Of a stretch of DNA of 64,000 nucleotides, positions 8,241 through 16,034 are shown piece by piece. The notes under the pieces were generated by a model. It was not told the DNA's origin and did not search any database. It was given only the letters and a program-made list of their open reading frames with translations. Numbering within the stretch: the first letter of the stretch is position 1; every line of letters begins with the position of its first letter. Source of the DNA: Paenibacillus harenae DSM 16969 (GTDB lineage Bacteria > Bacillota > Bacilli > Paenibacillales > Paenibacillaceae); assembly GCF_000422465.1 (NCBI RefSeq), contig NZ_KE383842.1, positions 165,040-229,039 of the forward strand. Reading direction: 5' to 3'. Position numbers and translations under genes: made by a program.

Positions 8241-9923
8241 ATGTACGAGGATAAAAAGCTGCATTACAAGGACTTGCTTATACTGAAAACAATTGCAGAA
8301 ACGTTGAACCAGAACCATGACATGAAGCTGATGCTTCAAAGCACGCTGGAGAAGCTGCTCGAATTGACCGGACTTAAGACGGGGTGGATCTTTTTGGCGG
8401 ACGAAGAGCCGATCTATCACCATGCGGCGGACCATAACTTACCTCCAGCGCTTGCACGGAATGATAAAGAACCGATGCGGTGCGAAGTATGCTTCTGTCT
8501 GAAGCTATACTGGAAAGGCTCGCTTAATCAAGCCGTAAACATCATCGAATGCGAGCGCCTGCATAATTCCGTTATTTATTCACGCGGCGACACAAATAAA
8601 CTCACCCATCATGCCACAGTTCCGCTAACGATATGCGGGGAACGCTTCGGTCTTCTGAATGTCGGTTCGCCCGGCAAGGAGCATTTCAGCGACGAAGAGC
8701 TTGCCCTTCTTGAAGGGGTTGCGTTTCAGATCGGTACCGCAGTGGAACGAACAAGACTGCTGGAGCAAAAGGAGAAGCTCGCGGTCGACAATATTGCGCG
8801 TTACATCGTGGATTATTACGCCAGCACGAATGAAGTGACCAGACAGATCTGGACGATCAATAATTTAAACGAACTGTTATTAAACGTTGTCACAAACATC
8901 GGAACGTATTTCGACTGGCCGACGGTGGCCATTGCCATACATCAAGGCAATCGCTTAACGTTACGCGCCCTCTATGACAACGATAGCTCCAAATTATTAA
9001 ATGATTCCGTACTCCTGCAGCCAAAGGAATCTTCGGATGATATTATCCATAAGGCTTATACGGAACATAAAGTATGTCAGAGCAAGGATGAACCTTTCAC
9101 TTTTGCCGCACTCCATCAAAGCGAAAGTATGTTTTCGATCGCAATACCTCTAAAAAAACAAGAGCCCTTATTAAGAAACGAACCGCTCGGCATACTTCTC
9201 ATCGGAAGAGAATCTTCAATGTTCAGCGAGCTGGAGATTGAAATATTGACGATGTTGGCGGATCATATTTCGTGGGCAATGGAAAGAATTCGCTTGTATG
9301 ACGAATGGCAATACTTGCTGTTGTCGGAAGAACGGAACAGGCTTGCGCTCGATCTGCACGACTCCGTCAACCAGAAGCTGTTTTCACTTTCGTTGACAGC
9401 GCAAGGCATCAAAGAAATGATACAAGACCATAATCCGCTCGTCATAGATGGGATAAATGACATTCAACTGTTATCGCAAGAGACGTTGTCCGAAATGCGT
9501 ACGTTAATATGGCAGCTTCGCCCTTATAGTGCCGAAAAAGGAATGATTGCTTCTTTAAAGGAATACGCCGAAAAAATCGGATTGCACGTAACTTTACAGA
9601 TGAGGGATGACGTGCAATTCCCTGAGAAAGTAGAAGAAATTTTATGGCGAATCGGTCAGGAAGCATTAAATAATGTCAGTAAGCATGCTAGGACAAACCG
9701 CGCAACGATCAAAATTCAGTCGATCGAAGATCACATTCAAATGAGCGTAACGGACCATGGCTGCGGCTTTGTACCTGAGCAGATAGAGCAGAACTCGGCA
9801 AGGCTCGGCATTATCGGCATGAAAGAAAGAGTGTCGCAAATTAACGGAAGCTTAAAAATCAGCAGCATGGAAGGCAAAGGAACAATCATTTCTGTCACGG
9901 TGCCGCTCTCGAGGGAGAAATAA
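8241..9923 (+). CDS. GAF-domain sensor histidine kinase (NarL partner type)
   Basis: A 560-aa soluble kinase with no membrane segments. Two GAF-like domains (about residues 25-185 and 205-360) precede a HisKA_3 dimerisation region with phospho-acceptor His373 in LDLHDSVNQKL, and a HATPase_c domain (about 465-558; N-box EALNNVSKHA, G-box GIIGMKERV). Cysteines in CEVCFCLK of the first GAF might sense redox or bind a cofactor, but this is a guess. The ATG at 8241 follows GGTGGTGGTGA. The response regulator starts one base after its stop. Confidence 0.92.
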   Translation: MYEDKKLHYKDLLILKTIAETLNQNHDMKLMLQSTLEKLLELTGLKTGWIFLADEEPIYHHAADHNLPPALARNDKEPMRCEVCFCLKLYWKGSLNQAVNIIECERLHNSVIYSRGDTNKLTHHATVPLTICGERFGLLNVGSPGKEHFSDEELALLEGVAFQIGTAVERTRLLEQKEKLAVDNIARYIVDYYASTNEVTRQIWTINNLNELLLNVVTNIGTYFDWPTVAIAIHQGNRLTLRALYDNDSSKLLNDSVLLQPKESSDDIIHKAYTEHKVCQSKDEPFTFAALHQSESMFSIAIPLKKQEPLLRNEPLGILLIGRESSMFSELEIEILTMLADHISWAMERIRLYDEWQYLLLSEERNRLALDLHDSVNQKLFSLSLTAQGIKEMIQDHNPLVIDGINDIQLLSQETLSEMRTLIWQLRPYSAEKGMIASLKEYAEKIGLHVTLQMRDDVQFPEKVEEILWRIGQEALNNVSKHARTNRATIKIQSIEDHIQMSVTDHGCGFVPEQIEQNSARLGIIGMKERVSQINGSLKISSMEGKGTIISVTVPLSREK

Positions 9924-9924
9924 A

Positions 9925-10566
9925 ATGAAGACGATAAAGGTTCTGATCGTAGACGATCATTTGGTTGTGCTAAGAGGACTGCGGTTTTTCTTGCAAACAC
10001 AGGCCGTAATTGAAATTGTCGGCCAAGCCCATAACGGGGAAGAGGCTTTGCAGCAAGTGCAAGCGTTGCAACCCGATATTGTGCTCATGGATTTGATCAT
10101 GCCGGGATTGAGCGGAATCGAAGCCACAAGGAAGATAACGGAAAATTATCCTCAAGTAAAAGTCATTATACTTTCCAGCTACTCGGATCGCGATTCCGTT
10201 CTTCAAGCCATCAAAGCAGGAGCCATTGGCTACCAGCTTAAGGATGTGAAACCCGAAGTGTTGATCGAATCCATTCAAGCCGCCATGGACGGCGTAAAAA
10301 CGCTGCATCCGCAAGCAACACATCAACTGATGTCCCACGTTGTCTCGGAGAAAGAGGAAGGGAAGAGCATTGCTATTCTAACCGCGAAGGAAAAGGTGGT
10401 CCTGAAGCATATCACCTTGGGTCAAAGCAATAAGGAAATTGCGGCCGAGCTTCATATTTCCGAGAAAACGGTCAAGACGCATGTTACTCACATTTTAGCC
10501 AAATTAGAGATGCAGGATCGTACGCAAGCCGCACTGTTCGCGACCAAAAATAATTGGTTCGTTTAA
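9925..10566 (+). CDS. NarL/LuxR-family response regulator
   Basis: A 213-aa regulator with receiver domain (phospho-acceptor Asp56 in LMDLIMPGLSG, Lys in YQLKDVKPE) and C-terminal LuxR helix-turn-helix (about 148-205: LTAKEKVVLKHITLGQSNKEIA). It is the cognate partner of the upstream kinase, with which it is tightly linked. Targets are unknown; the NmrA-like gene 147 bp downstream, after a terminator-like hairpin, is a candidate. Confidence 0.94.
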   Translation: MKTIKVLIVDDHLVVLRGLRFFLQTQAVIEIVGQAHNGEEALQQVQALQPDIVLMDLIMPGLSGIEATRKITENYPQVKVIILSSYSDRDSVLQAIKAGAIGYQLKDVKPEVLIESIQAAMDGVKTLHPQATHQLMSHVVSEKEEGKSIAILTAKEKVVLKHITLGQSNKEIAAELHISEKTVKTHVTHILAKLEMQDRTQAALFATKNNWFV

Positions 10567-10581
10567 TCATTGGTCGTAGTC

Positions 10582-10607
10582 AAGGTCTTATCTCCGGATA
10601 AGACCTT
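10582..10607 (+). terminator. Hairpin after the two-component operon
   Basis: A perfect 11-bp stem AAGGTCTTATC/GATAAGACCTT with a 4-nt loop. The T tract after it is weak (ATTCTT). Confidence 0.7.
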
Positions 10608-10713
10608 ATTCTTATGCGTTCATTAGACGAATGCAGGGCGTAATAGTTTGAGGATTGAGGTAAATTGAAATGAGTTCGCTAATCTATTTATTCGATTTGA
10701 GGAGGAAGTACAA

Positions 10714-11535
10714 ATGACTATTTTAGTAACGGGAGCAACCGGAAATGTAGGACGGCATATCGTTGATCAGCTTATTCGATCGGGCGCTCGTGTTCGAGCC
10801 CTTACGCGCAATCCTGCAAGCGCGAATCTGCCGCAATCCGTGGAAGTCGTATACGGGGATCTTACCGATCCGGACACTATGGTTGAGGCGCTCCATGGCG
10901 CTACCGCCATGCACTTGATCACGTTCAACAGCGTCGACTCCGCTCCGCTGCACACCGGGCCTGAAATCGTAGAACTTGCAACGAAAGCAGGCATACGAAA
11001 AGTCACGCTATTGTGGAGCGGCACGAAAGGGCCGGTAGAAGAGGCGGTAGAAGCAAGCAGTCTGGAATGGACACATCTCCAGCCGGACGTTGAATTCATG
11101 TCCAATACGCTGGCATGGGCGGACTCCATCCGGTCGGAAGGTGTGGTTAGGCAGCTAAACGGCCAAGCATTAAATGCTATGATTCACGAGGCGGACATTG
11201 GAAGTGTCGCTGCGACCGTGCTATTAGGAGAAGGCCACGCTTTCAAGAGCTATTCGTTGACCGGACCTGAAGTGCTATCCGCATATGATAAGATTCGAAT
11301 AATCAGCTCAGAACTTGGCCGGGATCTAAGGTTCATTGAATTGTCCGAAGAAGAAGAGCGTGCCCGGATGCGCCAGTCCGGCGTTCAGGAAGAGATGATC
11401 GACTATGTCGTCGGATGGTACGCTAACCCACCTAAGGCAGCGTCTCGCGTGCTTCCGCTCGTCGAGGAAATTACCGGCCTTCCGGCTCGAACTTTTGCGC
11501 AATGGATAGCTGAAAACAAAACGAAATTTTTATAA
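10714..11535 (+). CDS. NmrA-like NAD(P)-binding protein
   Basis: A 273-aa atypical short-chain dehydrogenase/NmrA family protein. GATGNVG at residues 7-13 is the nucleotide-binding loop, followed by GDLTDPDTMVEAL, the usual acidic strand region. The canonical YxxxK pair is not evident, so it may act as a redox sensor or an NAD(P)H:quinone-type reductase rather than a classical SDR. A GAGGAGG site precedes the ATG. Single gene between hairpins. Confidence 0.85.
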   Translation: MTILVTGATGNVGRHIVDQLIRSGARVRALTRNPASANLPQSVEVVYGDLTDPDTMVEALHGATAMHLITFNSVDSAPLHTGPEIVELATKAGIRKVTLLWSGTKGPVEEAVEASSLEWTHLQPDVEFMSNTLAWADSIRSEGVVRQLNGQALNAMIHEADIGSVAATVLLGEGHAFKSYSLTGPEVLSAYDKIRIISSELGRDLRFIELSEEEERARMRQSGVQEEMIDYVVGWYANPPKAASRVLPLVEEITGLPARTFAQWIAENKTKFL

Positions 11536-11827
11536 TTCGATCATACGCAAAGGGATAGGACATGATTCTCCATTTGCTCGAGCGATGTAACGGGGAGCCA
11601 TGTATCGAGGAAATCCATATCCGGTGGGATGGGGCACATTGGGCAAGAATAGCATTTTTCCCATAGGGGCGAGGTCTGGGGGAGATTGACGGAATATCCT
11701 GAAATTCTCGGGACGGATCGGGGATTAGTGAGTATCACTGGCAACGATGAGTTATGGATTCAATTACACAAACAACCGAGCCTGTCCAGGAATCGGTTGT
11801 TTGCGATAGATATTCTTGACCACAAGT
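11536..11827. other. Intergenic remnant region with tRNA-like scrap and hairpin
   Basis: No credible gene is seen. Bases 11738-11751 (CTGGCAACGATGAG) equal the anticodon arm of the tRNA fragment at 7497-7555, including its variant A. A hairpin with arms CAAACAACCGA/TCGGTTGTTTG follows at 11769-11803. The same hairpin arms recur at 12868-12901 after another tRNA fragment. A 67-residue minus-strand frame at 11541-11744 lacks a ribosome site. Confidence 0.5.
11769..11803. terminator. Hairpin, copy 1 of a repeated terminator-like stem
   Basis: An 11-bp perfect stem CAAACAACCGA/TCGGTTGTTTG with a 13-nt loop. The arms are identical to those at 12868-12901 while the loops differ. Confidence 0.65.
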
Positions 11828-12391
11828 TTACACAATGGATTCCAATTTGGCAGCCAGTTGGCAGATAGGCTTCTCTACACGGTTGTGCAGCCGATACAGG
11901 AACGAAGGTCGCGGTTGTTCACTCAGCAGTTTCTTCACCGCACCCAAGTCATGCAGTTCACCCAAGCGAGCGGATAGCATGCGCGGCGTCACCTGCTGAA
12001 GAGCATGCCTTATATCTTGAAAGTGTTCGTGGTCAAAATGGAGTGCAAGCAAGACGGGCATATTCCAGGCTTTCGCAGACAATCTACCGTATCCAAGTTC
12101 GTTCTCAGCCGCTTTTACCGTTTCCGCCGCTGCTTGAAACAGTCGTCCTTCTTCCGTCAGCACGTATTCGGGTAATGCGGGATGGCGTCGTTCATAGGGG
12201 GACAGATGCTGGAGCAGTCCGCTTTCCGTCATCCGTTTTAGATTTTCGCTTAAGCGCGCAGGGGAAATTTGCAAATGTCGCTGCATAGGTGTAAAGCGCC
12301 CCCTGCATTTCTCCAACGCTAGCAAGATCGGTACCGTCCACTGCCCCGATAGCTCTTGAGATAGCTGGAGTACACGGCTTTCGGTACTCAG
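11828..12391 (-). CDS. HxlR/MarR-like regulator with two winged helices, atypical start
   Basis: The protein shows two winged-helix units in tandem: WTVPILLALEKCRGRF..SENLKRMTESGLL, and later MPVLLALHFDHEHF..LSARLGELHDLGAV. HxlR proteins normally have one. Coding-like sequence extends upstream of the first normal start (TTG at 12325), which would cut off the first helix. The natural boundary is CTG at 12391, overlapping the stop of the upstream VOC gene (CTGA) with GAGGA about ten bases before; this gives 187 aa. Either CTG is used by coupling or the ATG was lost. Function: DNA-binding regulator, target unknown. Confidence 0.65.
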   Translation of the reverse strand: MSTESRVLQLSQELSGQWTVPILLALEKCRGRFTPMQRHLQISPARLSENLKRMTESGLLQHLSPYERRHPALPEYVLTEEGRLFQAAAETVKAAENELGYGRLSAKAWNMPVLLALHFDHEHFQDIRHALQQVTPRMLSARLGELHDLGAVKKLLSEQPRPSFLYRLHNRVEKPICQLAAKLESIV

Positions 12392-12750
12392 AGCGGTCTC
12401 AATTCCTCGGATAACATCAGGCTGTGTCCGTCAGGGTCCGCAAATGTTGCCAGCTTCACCATGTCCGGTATGGTTTCTATCTCCCCAATAAACATTACGC
12501 CATTTTGTTCCAAAGATTTCCTGGCTGCCTCGATATCATAGACCTCAAATACGGTCGAGGAGGTGGAAGGAATAACCTCTTCTGCTTCCGAAAATCCAAT
12601 TATACAACCTTCGGTCGTTGTATTCATCATGGCCATTCCAGAGGCGGAGTCGTGGAATACGAGATCAAACCCCAATTTTTTCTTATAGAAATCAATCGTG
12701 TCGTTCAAGCTTTTTACGTTATACCATATCGTTACGCCTGGTTTAAACAT
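12388..12750 (-). CDS. VOC family protein (glyoxalase/bleomycin-resistance fold)
   Basis: A 120-aa protein with the paired beta-alpha-beta-beta-beta modules of the vicinal oxygen chelate superfamily (TIWYNVKSLNDTIDFYKKKLGF at the N-terminus, FADPDGHSLML near the C-terminus). It could bind or modify a small toxic compound. The ATG at 12750 has GGAGGTG upstream. It overlaps the HxlR-like gene by 4 bp, suggesting an operon of regulator and effector. Confidence 0.85.
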   Translation of the reverse strand: MFKPGVTIWYNVKSLNDTIDFYKKKLGFDLVFHDSASGMAMMNTTTEGCIIGFSEAEEVIPSTSSTVFEVYDIEAARKSLEQNGVMFIGEIETIPDMVKLATFADPDGHSLMLSEELRPL

Positions 12751-12825
12751 AGAGCACCTCCAGATTTTTAATATCGATATTATATCAAGTATATTTTCGG
12801 TAGTAAAGCGGCCTATGAAAATTTT

Positions 12826-12858
12826 CGATGAGGTCAGGGGTTCGATCCCCCTAGGCTC
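12826..12858 (+). pseudogene. tRNA-Ala 3' fragment
   Basis: 33 bases identical to the variable loop, T-arm and part of the acceptor of the tRNA-Ala at 5221-5296, ending before CCA. It lies just upstream of the VOC gene on the opposite strand. Confidence 0.85.
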
Positions 12859-12867
12859 AATAATATG

Positions 12868-12901
12868 CAAACAACCGATCCTAACTAGGGTCGGTTGTTT
12901 G
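12868..12901. terminator. Hairpin, copy 2 of a repeated terminator-like stem
   Basis: Same arms as at 11769-11803 (CAAACAACCGA/TCGGTTGTTTG), placed ten bases after a tRNA-Ala fragment. The following stretch to 12970 (TTGGAGTCCCACCAGG...CAAGGCTCCAA...GCGAATGCGG) may be a heavily diverged copy of the tRNA-ended repeat. Confidence 0.6.
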
Positions 12902-12989
12902 TATTTTGGAGTCCCACCAGGAGGTGTTTGGGAGATGAATCCTCAAGGCTCCAAACAGGCGAATGCGGAATATGCTGTAGTTCGGATTG

Positions 12990-13934
12990 TCAAATTCGAC
13001 CGGGAGGTGTCGGTACGGAACGGTTGATCATCGATTCGAAGACACGTTCGAAACCGTCATTTCCGAAACCTCTGGCTACCATCTGCTCAGTGACGGTCTG
13101 GATGGGCAGCAGCCAATCGGCCGGCACGCCCAATTCCCGGCTGCTCTTGACGATGTTATCCAGCGCAAGCTTGTTGACCGTCATGTTGGATACATCTGTA
13201 GTATAATTGCCTTCATCCAGGATGCGGGCGGCTTCCGGACTTGTCAGCATAGGCACAATCAAGTGCTGCAGCCAATTGCTTGCATAGGGCAAGAACTTCT
13301 CCGCGGAAATATTGGCCGTTCGCAGCAGCGCATGAGCGTGAAAATAACTGTACCAAGCGCCGTACAACATCGTAAGCATTGCCAAATCAAACAGCAACGC
13401 CACACCTGTATCTTCGCTCAGATAGGTCGTACCTCCGCCCATCACTTGTAGCACCGACTGATACGCTTCAAAGAGTTCCTTCCTGCCGCCATAAAGTATA
13501 AGCGCGTTAGGACTTCCGATCATCGGGGGAACCGCCATGATCGCCCCATCCAAATACTCGATGCCTTTCTCCTTAGCCCACATATCCAGGAGACGCGCTT
13601 CATCCGGCGTCCCGGTGGTCAAGTTGACGATGACGCGGCCGGTGAGTTCTGTCTCCAAGGGCATAAGCGTGCTTCTTACAACTTCATATGTCGACAAGCA
13701 GACCACAATCATACCGCTTGCCGCAATGGCCCCGGCTACTGTCTCAGCTCGAACCGCCCCGTTGCCGACAAGCCGGTCGGCTTTGTCCGCGGATCGATTC
13801 CAGACGGTCACAGGATGGCCGGCCGCCAGATATGCAGCCGCCAGCGCCTGTCCCATATTACCAAGCCCAATGACGGTTACTGGGATTAAATCGGTTTCCT
13901 TAACTAAAGCTTTGATCAACGAATTTTCGTTCAT
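12990..13934 (-). CDS. NAD(P)-dependent oxidoreductase, imine-reductase/6PGDH-like
   Basis: A 314-aa protein of the beta-hydroxyacid dehydrogenase/imine reductase group. The Rossmann motif VIGLGNMG is at residues 21-28, with WNRS following the second strand as expected for NADPH binding. The helical C-terminal half (YAPYSYFHAHAL-like region after residue 180) is of the type used for dimerisation in imine reductases. The ATG at 13934 follows AAGGAGAT. It is divergent from a MerR regulator 89 bp away, which probably controls it. Confidence 0.85.
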   Translation of the reverse strand: MNENSLIKALVKETDLIPVTVIGLGNMGQALAAAYLAAGHPVTVWNRSADKADRLVGNGAVRAETVAGAIAASGMIVVCLSTYEVVRSTLMPLETELTGRVIVNLTTGTPDEARLLDMWAKEKGIEYLDGAIMAVPPMIGSPNALILYGGRKELFEAYQSVLQVMGGGTTYLSEDTGVALLFDLAMLTMLYGAWYSYFHAHALLRTANISAEKFLPYASNWLQHLIVPMLTSPEAARILDEGNYTTDVSNMTVNKLALDNIVKSSRELGVPADWLLPIQTVTEQMVARGFGNDGFERVFESMINRSVPTPPGRI

Positions 13935-14023
13935 TTTTTCATCTCCTTGATATTGAACTCTTTCTTTCCAGAGAACAACGACATATAATTGGAATAAATT
14001 CTCGTGCGAGGAGGCCTCAAAAA

Positions 14024-14404
14024 ATGAAAATAAGCGAATTGTCCCGTCTGACAAATGTCAGCCCGCGCGCAATACGACATTATGAAGAAAAAGGTCTGCT
14101 TACGGCAGACAGACTTGACAACGACTACCGCGAATTCAGCGAATCTGCCGTCGAACGGGTCCGTTCGATTCAGCTCTACTTGAAGCTGGGATTTACGACG
14201 GATGAAATACGGAGCTTGTTCCAATGCGAGGTCGCGTCGCCGGACGATTATGAATACTGCGAAGAAATGCAGGAAATCTACGAAGAAAAACTGCGTAAGG
14301 TGAAAAGCCAGATCGATTCCATGCTGCAATTGAAGCGGCTGCTGGAGCGGCAGGTTGCGCTGACGGTTGCCGGCAAAAAGCAGAACCTGCGGATATCCGT
14401 CTAA
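14024..14404 (+). CDS. MerR family transcriptional regulator
   Basis: A 126-aa regulator with the N-terminal MerR helix-turn-helix (MKISELSRLTNVSPRAIRHYEEKGLL) and a C-terminal coiled coil (about residues 80-118). There is a CEV and a YCEEM cysteine but no clear metal site. It faces the oxidoreductase gene across 89 bp, the usual layout for a MerR activator and its target. A GAGGAGG site precedes the ATG. Confidence 0.92.
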   Translation: MKISELSRLTNVSPRAIRHYEEKGLLTADRLDNDYREFSESAVERVRSIQLYLKLGFTTDEIRSLFQCEVASPDDYEYCEEMQEIYEEKLRKVKSQIDSMLQLKRLLERQVALTVAGKKQNLRISV

Positions 14405-14455
14405 CGTGCATAAGCATCTTGGCAAGGACACGACGAACGTCTGCGCCAAAGTTCC

Positions 14456-15214
14456 TTATTCCACGGAAAGGCCTTGTCCTAGACCGCCGTCTACGGACAA
14501 TTCGGCGCCTGTTGTGAAGGTGGCCTCGAAGGCGAGAAAAAGCACTGCCTTGGCCACCTCCTCCGGCGAGCCGTGACGTTTCATTGGCGTCATCTGGTCG
14601 CCAAGCTCCTCAAAGGCGGCCCGTTCCGATTCCGAGAATCCTGCCACACCCATCGTCGGCGTATGGATGAAACCGGGTCTGACCACATTGACGCGAACTC
14701 CCCGCGGCAGCAGTTCAGCCGCAAAACCTGAGGCAAGCGAACGCAGCGCCGCTTTTGAAGCGCCGTAAACGCTCATTCCCGGAGTCCCGCCTTCATCTGC
14801 CACGGATGACGTAAATATGATCGATCCGCCTTCCCGAATGAGCGGAGCCAGGCGCTGAACCGTAAAGAATGCCCCTTTCGTGTTAACGTCAAATGTCTTG
14901 TCGTACGAGCTTTCGGTCACTTCCATGAAAGGTTCGAGCAGTGCGATTCCTGCATTGATGTGGACGAAATCGATCTCACCAAACCGTTCGGCGGCGTAAG
15001 CACCTAATGCATCGATATCCGCCATGAGCGACACATCGGATTGAATAACATGCGCCCGTTCTCCCAGTTCCCGTCTCGCTTTTTCTACATTTTCCGGACT
15101 GCGTCCTGTCAGTATGACTTCGGCTCCCCCCGCGAGCAATGATTTGGCCACAGCCATTCCCATACCGTGCGTACCTCCGGTTATAACAGCCTTCTTACCC
15201 TCAAACTCCCTCAT
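14456..15214 (-). CDS. Short-chain dehydrogenase/reductase
   Basis: A 252-aa classical [13 protein letters not shown] (residues 12-21) binds the cofactor, HINAG is the structural motif, Ser in FTSSVAD and Tyr-Lys in YGASK are catalytic, and NVVRPGFI follows. The C-terminal [10 protein letters not shown] is typical of 3-oxoacyl-reductase-like members. Substrate unknown. It points away from the MarR gene; the shared intergenic region holds MarR operator-like sites, but these lie nearer the MarR promoter. Confidence 0.92.
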   Translation of the reverse strand: MREFEGKKAVITGGTHGMGMAVAKSLLAGGAEVILTGRSPENVEKARRELGERAHVIQSDVSLMADIDALGAYAAERFGEIDFVHINAGIALLEPFMEVTESSYDKTFDVNTKGAFFTVQRLAPLIREGGSIIFTSSVADEGGTPGMSVYGASKAALRSLASGFAAELLPRGVRVNVVRPGFIHTPTMGVAGFSESERAAFEELGDQMTPMKRHGSPEEVAKAVLFLAFEATFTTGAELSVDGGLGQGLSVE

Positions 15215-15415
15215 GATCTTGTTCCTCCATGTTCAAAATGTTTGTTTCCAACTTTCTAGTGTCAGTATAAAGGTTCACGCCAGCGTGAAGGTCAATAGCT
15301 AATTTTCCGGTGATAAAAGGGATGTTCCCGTATTCGTATTGATTGGCAGCGTTTATCCACCAATAATCGGTACTTGGCGATCTTGTAACCGTTGAAGGCG
15401 TTGAATATCTTTCGG

Positions 15416-15444
15416 TTGACATTGCTACGAAAACGTATTAAATT
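15416..15444 (+). promoter_or_regulatory. MarR operon promoter with operator in the spacer
   Basis: TTGACA (15416-15421), a 17-bp spacer and TAAATT (15439-15444) form a sigma-A-type promoter. The spacer contains the palindrome TACGAAAACGTA (15426-15437), a variant of the operator core found at three other places in the locus. This fits repression by blocking RNA polymerase. Confidence 0.75.
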
Positions 15445-15459
15445 GAAAGTAGATTCATT

Positions 15460-15475
15460 ATTACGAGTTCGTAAT
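15460..15475. promoter_or_regulatory. MarR-type operator, main copy
   Basis: Perfect palindrome ATTACGA-GT-TCGTAAT, 20 bp before the MarR start. The core TACGA-NN-TCGTA recurs at 16005-16016 and 17997-18008. Confidence 0.8.
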
Positions 15476-15495
15476 AAAAAGGAGCTATCGGTAAT

Positions 15496-15972
15496 ATGCA
15501 TCAGTTGTATGAACTTTTCCTCAAGACCGGTTTGCGCCCTTTTGCTTTTGCGACTGACATGCTGCAACTTGAACAAAAAGTGACCCGTTCGGATCTGTCG
15601 ACGCTGCTTATTTTGCTAATCCGTGGAGATCTGACGATGACGGAGCTGGCAGACGAGATGGGGGCGCCGCTGAGTTCTATGACAAGCATCGCGAAGCGGC
15701 TTGAACGAAAAGGTTATATCGCCCGCGCTACTTCTGCAAAAGACCAGCGGGTTAAGATCGTCATGCTAACGCAGGAAGGTCTTCAGCTCGCGAAAGAATG
15801 GGAGCGTATTATGCTGGCGATGCTGAGCAAGTTGGAGTCGGCGTTTACTTCGGAAGAAATGGAGCAATTTACGCTGCTTTCATTTAAGGCATTCAAAGTA
15901 TTCCAAGACGAAGAACCTGTAAAGCAACAGGAGACAAAGAATCGCCCGGTAAAGATCAGGATCGAGGAGTGA
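15496..15972 (+). CDS. MarR family regulator
   Basis: A 158-aa winged-helix regulator: LTMTELADEMGAPLSSMTSIAKRLERKGYI is the recognition region and TSAKDQRVKIVMLTQEG the wing. The ATG follows AAAAAGGAGC. It is the first gene of a set with the ATPase and small proteins. Palindromes around its promoter and before the next gene suggest it represses itself and the ATPase. The ligand is unknown. Confidence 0.92.
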   Translation: MHQLYELFLKTGLRPFAFATDMLQLEQKVTRSDLSTLLILLIRGDLTMTELADEMGAPLSSMTSIAKRLERKGYIARATSAKDQRVKIVMLTQEGLQLAKEWERIMLAMLSKLESAFTSEEMEQFTLLSFKAFKVFQDEEPVKQQETKNRPVKIRIEE

Positions 15973-16004
15973 CTGATCCAACCGGTTTTATTTTAACCAA
16001 TTAC

Positions 16005-16016
16005 TACGATTTCGTA
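16005..16016. promoter_or_regulatory. MarR-type operator before the ATPase gene
   Basis: TACGA-TT-TCGTA in the 62-bp gap between marR and the ATPase gene, flanked by TTAC and CTAA. Same core and 2-nt spacing as the operator at 15460-15475. Confidence 0.75.
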
Positions 16017-16034
16017 CTAAAAGGAGAAGTGAAC

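Noticed and set aside
11541-11744. 67-aa minus-strand frame with CPMCPIPP
   Set aside because: No ribosome site, no recognisable domain, and it covers a region of tRNA scraps; a degenerate gene cannot be excluded.
12751-12870. N-terminal extension of the VOC protein (MHIIEPRGIEPLTSSK...)
   Set aside because: This is antisense to the tRNA fragment at 12826-12858; the true start is ATG 12750 with GGAGGTG.
13953-13989. TTGAAC and TATAAT between the MerR and oxidoreductase genes as a promoter
   Set aside because: The spacing is 25 bp, longer than the 19-20 bp usual for MerR promoters, so I did not annotate it.
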